Positions 33,499 through 44,200 of a stretch of DNA of 64,000 nucleotides are shown here, one piece after another; within the stretch, counting starts at the first letter, position 1, and each line of letters begins with the position of its first letter. The notes beneath the pieces are model-generated. The model was not told the DNA's origin. It saw only the letters and a program-made list of their open reading frames with translations, and searched no databases. This DNA is from Chondrosia reniformis (Eukaryota > Porifera > Demospongiae > Chondrillida > Chondrillidae): assembly GCA_947172415.1 (NCBI GenBank), contig OX359192.1:8040401-8104400 (forward strand). The letters run 5' to 3'. The translations under genes were made by a program, and so were the position numbers.

Positions 33499-36400
33499 CT
33501 ACTGAGTCAATGCTATAGTATGTCTACGTCTGTGCGACTGCGACCAGTGAGAATAAAGCCATCGTATCATTGTTCTTTTGAATTGCTGAATCTAGTTAAG
33601 AGAAAAGTAAGCAATACTATATATTGGCTATTCATTATGGCTAAACCATTTCTGTACATGCCTTAGGCTCACACGAAATATTTGAAGACTTCAGTCAACT
33701 GAGCTAACAAAACTAGTTGCAATGCTTACCTTTCCGTAACACAATGATCCAAATGCTAAAGCCAATGTTATGATAAGAGCGCCCATAAGCAGCCTCTCCC
33801 TGAACTGCTGTTGCTTCTGCCTGTAATGAAAATATTAAATGTATCTGAACCAGCCCCAGAAAAACAACTTCTTTACTGTTTGTGGGCAATGTCCATGTAT
33901 TCCTACGCAACACTAGGTAATTATATGAGTCTTTAAGTAATGATATTAGAAATTGAAATTAGCACTTACCAAATGTTAAGGTCATTGATATTAAGAAATC
34001 TGTTTCTATACATGGGCGGTAGTTCAAACGCTGAAGGAATAGGAAGGATGGACTCATAATAATCCCGGATATAAAGCTTGGCCAAATGCGCACTCTCCTT
34101 GGTGTGGTCAATGTTATCGTTGATACAGATAAACTTTTTTGGCTCCCTTCTCAGATGATCTAAATGCTCCACAACCTGTGGACAAGCAGAGGAGAAGCTA
34201 AAACATGAAATGAGATGTTACATTACAAAATACCTTTGATACATTTTCATTGACCATTTTAAAAGCAACTTCATCATCACTTAGTTCCTCGAAGCTAAGA
34301 AACAAAATCCACCAATAATATTGTGCAAAAGGGGCTGCATAAATCATTTACTTACTTGTACTTTTTATTTGTGGTCTTCATTTTAACTACTTTCTCTACC
34401 ATGGGTTTGCAGCTTAGAAACAGTTCAGCATTGATCAAAGGCTACATAAGCACAAAGATCACATCTTACTAGAGAGTTACAGAACCAAAGTGTGCAGTCA
34501 TAATCACATTTTGCCAATAGACAAGCAGTTGATATTAGTTGGTACTTCACTGAAATATGCACCACCTAACATCACTGGAATGCCTATGTTACTAGTTAAT
34601 GTCATAGGGAAGACTTACAAATCCTGGATCATACAAGTTTTCCATGTCTTCTTTAGAGACCTGTGGTCTGGTACCATTGAAAGACTTTGAACAGTTCCCA
34701 AGTGTCCACTTAAATGTGTTGATAGAGTCCAATGTGATGGGAATGCCTTCAGTATGGGTCAGTAATGTGCGAAGCTCACGGGCAGATAGCACACTAGGAA
34801 CATGAACACAGCTAAATAAGGACATACGTAGCTTGTGCAACAGTTCAATCTGACAGTAGCATTCTATAGCAGAAATACTGCTCTACAGAGGAGAAGGGCA
34901 CTTTCAAACTAAATATCCAACATAATAACGAACGACTTGACAAATTTTGGTCAGGTCTATCACCTTAGGAATATTTACATATTTACACTCCATTACATAA
35001 TACACTAGACTACGTGTAAACTGTTAGATTGAGTGCTTAGCATAGTGTAGTTACCCCGTTTCATCTGTGTCATAACTGTTAAAGAGGCCTTCTTCTTGGA
35101 CTTCTTTTGGCTGACTCATCATGAAGTAAAAGTAAGAAAAGGCAAACTGCATGTCCTCTGTACTTCTAATTTTGCGTGCAGAAGTTTTATCAAATTCTTC
35201 AGGGAACCTTTAAGCATAATTATAACAGCCAAGTGATTATTTACAAAGTAAAAATTGAAATTACAAGGACCTCAAGTTAGTATTACTAACACTCACATGT
35301 CATGCAATTCTGTCATGATGTCCTTGTTGATCAGATGAGGCATGTGGGCGGGTACCTTTCTGGAGGTGTGACCAAACACCTTATTAAACAGCTTGTTAGT
35401 GTGGCGCAGGGAATCCCCAAAGGTGTCCAAAAGACGTCTTCCAGTTTTAAAGGTGGCCTTCTCCTCTTCTCCCTAAGAAAAAGGAAACTTTAAACTGAGT
35501 ATATACAAAATGTGCATGGGTAGTGGATGGCTCACTTGTGGTGACTTGTGGAAAAGATGTAGTTTTTCCCATGGTAAAGAGTCAACCTCGAATGTTTCCT
35601 ATAACATGACATGGCTTTAGTAACTATTGAAGTATGTTAAGTTAACATGAACCACTAACTGCAGATCCATGTTTCCTTTCCCAATCCTCCATAGCCTGTT
35701 TGAGATCAGCACTAAGCATTAGCTCTTTTTGTTTCCTTTTCAAAATATGCTCAGCCAGAACTCTTTCTTTCTCTGGTACCCAATCAGGCCACTCGGGCTA
35801 ACCACGAGAAATGGTATGATTAGACTTAGCTAATATCTTTACAACTCAACCAACCTCTAAGGACAATAGCTTTCTGTTCCTATTTTGTTTATGAAGTGGC
35901 TGATCTTCTTTAGATACCTTCAGTTCTTCTTTGTGTTGTAATGATGATTCTTTAGTGATCCCTTTCTCCACAGTTCTATCATTGGATGGTCCCTGTACAA
36001 TGTCTGGATCCTGTACAACTTTATCATTGTCTGGATCTTGTACAACTTTATCATTGTCTGGATCTTGTACAACTTTATCATTGTCTGGATCCTGTACAAC
36101 TTTATCATTGTCTGGATCCTGTACAACTTTATCATTGTCTGGATCCTGTACAACTTTATCATTGTCTGGATCCTGTACAACTTTATCATTAGATAGCTCC
36201 CTCTTGGTAACAGTTTCATCATTTTGAGATAGCTCTGTGACAATTTGGCCGTCCTGTTCAGCCCTCAGTACAGATGGTGCACCAGCTGAAGCATTTGTGG
36301 CCATCAGTGGAGCCTTTGCAGCATGTTCCCTCCTCCAGCCGTCCAAAGCATCCAAGTAAGGTTCCAACAGGATATACTTGTGTTTAACATATCCTTTATC

Positions 36401-39400
36401 AGTCCAGTCACCTTCTGTATACTCATTTTCTAAAATTTCCAATTGTTCTTTAGTAGACTTTGGCAAAACATCATCAGAAACAGTGGTAAGGTTAATTAGA
36501 GGAATTTCTCCAATTTTTGTAGCTTCTGTAGGGGCAGACGTCACAGTCTTCCTATGTATGTAAAAATTCAGTTTTTCTTAGCCATGTTCTGCTAATGTGC
36601 TAGCGTATTCAAATACTGTATTGTAACTACCTTTCAGTCATCCAGTAGTTGATTGGCTTTTCAGCTGTTTGAAGCTTTGCTGCTATTTGTTCTAGAAAGT
36701 CTTGTGATTTGGTGGAGTTGAACTCCTCAAAGGATATATGCCAATATCCTCCCTTCTTCTTTGTCTGAAATGGTTGAGCAGTTGGAGTAGCTGTGTCCAC
36801 CGTCACAGCAAACCTTACCTGTGGTACAAATGGGACAGAAGTGAAACAGAAATGTGAAACGGCTAAAAAAGCAAAACTGTAAACAGCAAACAACTGGGTA
36901 GTACACTCTATACTTGTGTATAAATATACAGTACTTGCATAATACATTCATGCATACGGCATGCAAACTAACAAACAGACATGTTTACATGATTTCAAAC
37001 TGTTGCTCACTGTGGTCTTGTTGCCTTTTGCATTAGCACCTTCAACCGTGAAGGTTGACGAGTTGCGAGTTTGATTTTTGGTAAAAGTTAAAGTTAGCAC
37101 CTTGTGGTGCTGTGACATAACAGCTGTCCTGATGACTGGGGAAGGAGTAAAGGTTGCCTTCGCAACAGTGCCATTAGCAAATATTTTAGTTAAGTTTACA
37201 AACATGGCTGTCACTCCGAGTGGTATGGAATAATTCTTGGAAATAGTACTGTCCAATATTTCAATTGCATATAATTTATCATAATCTGAAACTCCACAAT
37301 CTCCAGAGTCGTAACCACAAGCGTGTACCTTGCAAGCCTACAGTACAATGGAACAGGTTACTGGTTGGGAAGAGGCTAACCCTATTAATTAGGTGGGTAT
37401 ATATTAAGATTGCACAGCACACAGACAATCCAGGTTAATTGTGAATTTTAAATAGTACAACATTGACAGTCTTATCTTTTGAAAGGATCATCTTTCGACT
37501 TTTAGAGTGAGTGACTCATTGAAGAAGATCCTCGGGATCAAAACGTCTGACAGCCAAGAAGAGATAGCAAAACTAAAGATGCTGTAAGATGATCCTTTCA
37601 AAAATCAAAAAATAAGTTTGACACAGTTAGAAGAAATCCTTATTCTCACATTGACAGTCTGGATAGTATACTTATAACAGTGACCAAACCTTCCTCATCA
37701 CAACTTACAGCATCACAGTATCTATCTCCAAGCCAATTATTCAGACAACCAGTATTACAAATATCTGTAGTGCCTATGTATTGGGGATATATGTAATGTG
37801 ATGTTTGTGATGTATTATGTTGTAATGTGATGTATTATGATGTATGTGATGTATTATGATGTAATGTGATGTTTGTGATGTATTATGATGTAATGTGATG
37901 TATTATGATGTAATGTGATGTAACGTAATAGAGTGGGGCTTACCCTGTGAGTTGGTATTAGAGCTCCATGTGTGTCCTCCTCCTGTACCTCCAGGTCTAG
38001 TCTTATCTGCAAGGAATGATCATACGTATATGTACATATCACCTGTTACCGGGGCAACCACCCCAATATGTACATACATATGTATGTATAAAGATAGCCA
38101 TTAAACAGTGGAGGTTATAATTGGTCACTCTATGGACACTAAAATAACTCAGATCCAACAGACACCACAAAGCCTTCATGTTATTGTAGTATCACTTTAT
38201 TCTCCTTACTTATGCAGTCAACTCCATCAAATTCACAAGCTGAATTGTTGCAAGCCGCATCACAATAGTTGTCATTGATCCAATTAGGTGGACATCCTTC
38301 AGCACAGTAAGGGACAGACCAGGCTAGATACACCTATATAGAGTATATGTACAGACCAGATGGACTTACATATGTACAGACCAGATGGACTTACATATAT
38401 ACTATACAATATACTAGCTAAGGTTGCGGGATATTCTCTGTTCTGGCAGCACTGTACACACACCTCACCTTCTGTCCTCTTCGTGGTGTATAGAAATCCT
38501 CAGGCCACACCTCCTTTCCCAAGAGGACATCATCATTGAAGTACAAGAACCACTTGGATAGCCCGGGTATTCTGTGGATGTGGCTCTCAATAGAGGGTGA
38601 ACTGTAGGTGGGGAGATGGCTCTTGTTTAGGAAGATCTCTTCGTGGGTCACTATGGTGAGTCTGGGATTGTCCAAGTTGATCCAGTGAGGGATCTGGCCA
38701 TTTGTGACTATATAAATATGGCGGACCCATGGAGCATACTTGACCAAAGAACGAATGGAATATCTCAGCTCCTACAATGAGGAATTATAATGAATTTCAG
38801 CAGTATAAAAAGAGCCCTGATTTCCACGACAACCAACTTCATTATCTTCAAATCTACTTGCTGATATAATATCTCCCTCAACATTTGCTTCATTTTCAGT
38901 CTGCTATATAAAGGGAAATAAGTATTCTTTACCAAGACAATTCTATACGGCTACTAGACATTGGATACAGGTTGCGTGGAATGTCGTAATACCTCAGAAA
39001 GTATGAAAGGCATCCATATCTGATGGGCTTGCAAAACCTGCACTGTGTCATCCCTGGACTCTGTGATATTTCTTGATAACTAACAACAAGACAAAGTAAC
39101 AAAATATTACTTAATAAATAAATTAGATATTAGGAATTGGAAATAGAGAATATACGTAAGTGTGTATAGTTACTACACATACATCACGGGGTAGAATACC
39201 TTTCCATCAAGAAACTCTTTCAGCTTGTCAGTCTGAAACTCTACAATTGCAGTGTTCCTATTGCTGATGGCAACCTCAATAGACAGAATACCTTCCACGT
39301 GGTGTCTCTCAAGCGCTTGCCTGTAGTCGTCTAAGGCAACACTGTGATTGGTTCCACTGCTCCACACTGCTAGTGCAATGTTTGGTACCTCCACTGCTCC

Positions 39401-41135
39401 GAATAGAGTGTTGTCTGAGGTCTAACACATACAAACAGCACTGGCACATTGGCAGACATTATGGAGGAGGCAATAAGCTCCACTAGCGGGTACCATAGTT
39501 ACCCATACACACAGCACTGGCACATTGGCAGACATTATGGAGGAGGCAATAAGCTCCACTAGCGGGTACCATAGTTACCCATACAAACAGCACTGGCACA
39601 TTGGCAGACATTATGGAGGAGGCAATAAGCTCCACTAGCGGGTACCATAGTTACCCATACAAACAGCACTGGCACATTGGCAGACATTATGGAGGAGGCA
39701 ATAAGCTCCACTAGCGGGTACCATAGTTACCCATACACACAAACACCCATACATTGTGGTTGAAACAATTAACTCACCAGAAATCCTCTTGTACTATTAA
39801 CAGGGTTTCCCTCTTCATCCACCAGACCCATCTCTAAACAGTGAGTCACTATGCATCAAAATAATGCAAGAATTATAATTTAAATGAGCCATATCAAGTA
39901 TCTAGCATCATTAGTATACTGGAACCCAATTGGCTCTATGATTGGCATATAGCATGTATTAACTATTTAATATTTAAACTGAATAATTGGGAACCAGATA
40001 AGAACATACATACGTAAATGGAAGACACTTCTTGCACTAGAGACTCACCATCCTTTTCTTCTTGAAACTTCAAATAGAAGACTGGTTCATGGTGGGTGAC
40101 CGAGGCAGTTAAGGTACTGAAGGAGACGCTTGTAGCCATACAGGTGGACCAGGAGGCTAGATCTAAGTGGGTGTGGTTAATGTGGTCCCTTGCAGAGACT
40201 ATCAGAGTCCTCCAGGGAACACAGTGGTGGAAGGGACAGGAATACCTAAACAAACAAACAAACAAACAATAAAATACAAGAAGATAACTTAAATTCATTT
40301 TGACATCTTAACTGCATCCTATGTGAGTACAGTAAGCTCCTCCCACAATACCACAATATAGCAACACAACAAAGGACTAAGAAGAGACAAGGCCTCCTAG
40401 GGTCACTGATGAAGGGTAGAATCTTCATAGCAATACACAACACGCAGGCCAGTGGGAAAGGAAAGTGAATATGAAATGTATGTATCCTCATCCAAAGCTC
40501 TATAGGTTTTCCCCAAGTAAAATGCTAGGAAATCAGTCAATTCTATTTGTGTGTTTCCCCAGCCTAAAATGTATATTAATCATACGCTCAAGAAAATGGT
40601 GTTATTCACATTCATAAATATGTACTAGTCATAAAAAGAAAATTCGCTTACATTGAATTTTTCGAGATATTTGCTGATTTGGCTTGTTTCTTTTCATCTT
40701 GTGCCATTTGACGTTTGATATAATTAAGTTGTAACAAGAGGTCAGGATCGGATCCATTCACCCAGGTATACACTACATCAACGGGTAACTGCGCCGATAA
40801 CTGCCTCTCAAATGATCTGCTTCCAATATTGTTTCTATAAACACTAAACTGTGCCTCATACTTGTCAACGCTCCACTCGAGGAGGACCTAGAGTAATGGA
40901 CTTACACACGTGACACTTGCAAAGTTATAGAGATGACTTAAGTGCGAGGAGTGAACATGGCTTAAGCTCCTAGTTTGCAAGCAAAACGCGAGTAATTACT
41001 TACCTCACCGAATTGTAGTACTGATAGCAAAATTAAAAAAAGTGCAGCTAGCGTTAAAGTGAGTGCGCATTTTGAAGATAAGATATTATAAAGCTGCCGT
41101 TGCAAGACTTTCGCCAGATAACCTGTACGCCTCAT
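33499..41135 (-). CDS. GNPTAB: GNPTAB, GlcNAc-1-phosphotransferase alpha/beta precursor
   Basis: This Golgi enzyme starts the mannose-6-phosphate tag on lysosomal hydrolases. The start is the ATG at 41133-41135: [18 protein letters not shown] and a hydrophobic signal anchor ending VLQFGE, as in vertebrates. The Stealth catalytic regions are present: [17 protein letters not shown] (about 40770), [35 protein letters not shown] and [19 protein letters not shown] (38500-38740). Two Lin-12/Notch repeats follow on separate exons ([10 protein letters not shown] type, about 38220-38330 and 37690-37770). A low-complexity segment with a nonapeptide repeat lies at 36000-36190. [20 protein letters not shown] (about 35390-35450) matches the site-1-protease cleavage region. 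The beta-subunit end has [36 protein letters not shown] and a C-terminal transmembrane helix (33730-33800). The stop is at 33499-33501. It starts 79 bp after the NOL10 stop codon. Confidence 0.93.
36001..36192 (-). repeat. 27-bp coding minisatellite in GNPTAB (nonapeptide DNDKVVQDP x7)
   Basis: Seven nearly identical 27-bp units lie in frame in one GNPTAB exon and encode DNDKVVQDP repeats, flanked by diverged versions ([21 protein letters not shown]). Copies differ mainly by a single synonymous C/T at the GATCC/GATCT position. The segment lies between the Notch-repeat region and the site-1-protease site, in a part of the protein that is poorly conserved among animals. Confidence 0.9.
37473..37647. 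mobile_element. ~175-bp inserted element with 13-bp flanking direct repeats and hammerhead-like motif, copy D
   Basis: The 13-bp ACATTGACAGTCT occurs at 37460-37472 and 37648-37660 and looks like a target-site duplication. Between them lies an inverted pair, TTTTGAAAGGATCATCTT (37477-37494) and its perfect complement (37586-37603). In the loop is TTGAAGAAGATCCTCGG followed by GATCAAAACGTC (about 37522-37551). This motif has a GATCC/GGATC hairpin and differs from the hammerhead-like consensus at two C>T / G>A positions. The element lies in a GNPTAB intron and has no coding capacity. Confidence 0.65.
37790..37928. repeat. AT-rich ~20-bp tandem repeat in a GNPTAB intron
   Basis: Irregular copies of TGTAATGTGATGTATTATGA with variants carrying GTTTGTGATG. 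It is a simple tandem array in an intron between the two Notch-repeat exons. Confidence 0.85.
38345..38400. repeat. Short direct duplication in a GNPTAB intron
   Basis: The block TGTACAGACCAGATGGACTT, followed by ACATAT, occurs twice in immediate succession (from about 38348 and 38373). It is a 25-bp tandem pair in an intron. Confidence 0.8.
39424..39742. repeat. 76-bp tandem repeat, 4 copies, in a GNPTAB intron
   Basis: The anchor word CAGCACTGGCACATTGG recurs at 39436, 39512, 39588 and 39664, an exact 76-bp period. Copies are virtually identical apart from ACAAACAG/ACACACAG at the joints, indicating recent amplification. Purely intronic. Confidence 0.95.
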
Positions 41136-41214
41136 CGTCCATTTGTTAATGTTAGGGTATACCCCGAACTATTAAGGGCGTGACCGACATTTTGCAAAAT
41201 TAATCAATTATCGG

Positions 41215-44200
41215 TTATTTTATTCTTTTTCCTCTCCAATAGACTGGACCCTTCCTTTTGGATAATAAAGATTTGGCGGATCTTCCAACTTCTCTGCGTT
41301 CCTTCTGGTGTGTTTTCACTCTTTCTTGTTGTGTATCCACTTTATCAGTCTAAAACCATGTTATATGATATGCTTATAATATACGATATGCTTAAAATAA
41401 AGACCTAAATGTAAATAACAGTAAATAACAATAAATTGAGCCACATTTAAATATACAAATTGACTTTGATGAAAAATATTTTTATGAACATTTGCATTGT
41501 ATTTATACTATTATACAATTATTATATTGTTAGTAGAGTGCATTATATATATTGGGTATTTATGGATTGAACATATACCTTTTTTAATTTGAATGACACA
41601 GTCTTATTTCCAAAGGCAGTGCTAGTTCCCTCTGCAACACTCTCAGCCTCATTCTCCACTAGTTTACCCAAGGTTAGCCTAATGTATGAAGCCAGTACAA
41701 ATAATAATACTTGGTTGCAGGATACAGACCCTACCTCCTATCTTGAGTTGAATCCTGAGGTTTGTTTATTGAATGGAAGTCTATACCTTTCTTTATTTCA
41801 TACATCTTTGGACCTGAGCTATTTGATAAAGTTCTCGCCTGTCTTTTCTCTTCTCTAAATTGAGACCACATTTCTTTATCATCATCGGAACTAGAGTCAA
41901 AATCATCTTCCATGTCACTTGGTTGTCCTTCTGGTTCTGATTCCTGACAAGTCAAAATCAGATTCAAACCTTAGCTACTCAAGTAATTTGGATCACACTT
42001 ATACCTCGATTTCCTCAAAATGTTTAAGCAAGGCTGCCTTCTTTTTCTTCTTTTCATGCTTTGACAGAACTGGATGTAGCAACTTGTACTCCTGCGGAGA
42101 GAAGGAGACATTTGAGCCCTGTAAGATGATATGAGGAGACTTGCCTCACTCTCCTGATCAATTGTAAAGTCTGGGTTACTGAATATTGCTGAAAATCTCT
42201 CATCTCCAAGTGGGTTAGATACTGTACCTTTCATATTCTGTGAAGGAGCTGATTCTATCAGTTTTACTGCTAGATCTCGATTAACCTTGGGTAATTGTTT
42301 TTTATTGACTCTTGTTGTCCTTTCACTGTCTAGTTTCTCCTTAATTTTGTTCCTCTTATATTCCTCAAAGGCAAACGGTGTAACAATAGACTTTGCCTGA
42401 GTGATGAGATGTTGTGTCTTGGAACCACGGGACAGAATGGATGATTTAACTTACTTTGTTATACAGCTTTATATCCATGAAGTAGCCATGCATGTAAGCA
42501 CGCAAGAGATTGGTACCAACCAAATGTGACAAACCTAAACTCTCCAGATCCTTTAAAGTTACAAACTTGTAATCTTCATATACTATGGAGGATACAGTGT
42601 CTAAAGTCATACATATGTATTTATACACAGACTTGTGTAATATGGTTATAAATTTGTACAGTACTTAACTACATATACAATACAGTTTCCTGAAGCCTTT
42701 ACTGAAATTCCATTAATAATAAAGCTATTCAGGCATAAAATAGGAAAAGCAGATCTATTTTGTCTAACCAGAAGGCTCCGGATTCTCCTCCAGTTCTTCC
42801 GTGAGACTGTCCAGAAAGGAACACCACCTTGGTGCTGGCCCCAGTGCCTACGTAAACATACATGTCAGGCACAAAGAACTAGCTGGCCCAGTACCTATGT
42901 AAACACATACATGTCAGGCACAAAGAACTAGCTGGCCCAGTACCCCTGTAAACACATACATGTCAGGCACAAAGAACTAGCTGGCCTAGTACCCCTGTAA
43001 ACACATACATGTCAGGCACAAAGAACTAGCTGGCCCAGTACCCCTGTAAACACATACATGTCAGGCACAAAGAACTAGCTGGCCCAGTACCCCTGTAAAC
43101 ACACATGTTAGGTACACAATGCCTATGTATACAAAGAACTGTAAGGTCTCCCAATTAACACTACTAAGGTCATTAACTTACTGGAATATAGTATACTTGC
43201 ATTTTTGGCGATTCTGAAGCCAAGAGTACAAGACCTAAATAAGAAGATCCACGCTTGCTTCATGTATAGCCATTATTCATATAGTGAAGAGCAAAGTAAT
43301 ACACAGTGTATTAACAGGCAAAGTAAAGCGTATAGTTGACTGGTAACTATATACAAACATGTACAATGCATACCTGATTGTGCAACATGACACACTTCAT
43401 TAATGGAAGCGATTGGCTCCACTGATGTGAATAGTTTTCCCTACAATGGAGAAAGCATTATTTATATACATATAATAAGGCCTATATTGAAGACTTTGGA
43501 AGGTAGTTACAGTGTTTCTTTCCCAAATTTTTAAAATCTTTGAATCTGAGGAGAGAACCAGGTCTTGGTCGTCTTGAAAAGAGATGGTGTTTATAGGAAG
43601 ATTGTAGTGATGGTCCTGAATATGGTATGGTTTATTAGCTCTGATGTCAAACAGCAGTACCTAAAACAAGAATAACATGTACCACCTGTCTGCACCGTCT
43701 CCCAATGCATCATGTATTCAAAGGGACTGTCCCTTCACTTACCTGTCCTGTACTGACACCAAAGGCAAGGTTTAGTGAATCCAGAAACTTGAGAGCAGTT
43801 ATTGAGGGAATGTCGCTATGTCTAGGAGCAAACATACACGCTTATTACCGACTGTATGTTTCACACTGTGGTTGCTATGGATACAAGTCACCTACCCTAG
43901 GTCAGACATGTGCTGCAACACAGAGAGAGCTACATCCAGATTACCAACACGAGCCCTTGAACGTGGGTCCCAGCACTCCACCTGACCCTACACACCCATA
44001 TGGGGAGGAGGCATTAAGTATACATACAATTATGCAATTAAATTTACAAACTCTTACTTTTTCTGATCCTGCTGCGAATAAGTGTAGCTGGGTGTTAAAT
44101 TGACAAACATTGATGGCACTGGAGTCATGTCAGGAATAGCCATGAAATTACCTCACACAACAAGAAAGGACGACACAAACCTCATATTAGAAGTGAGAGA

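Noticed and set aside
36001..36192. Plus-strand frames over the GNPTAB 27-bp repeat
   Set aside because: They are antisense shadows of the GNPTAB exon, whose flanks match the family on the minus strand.
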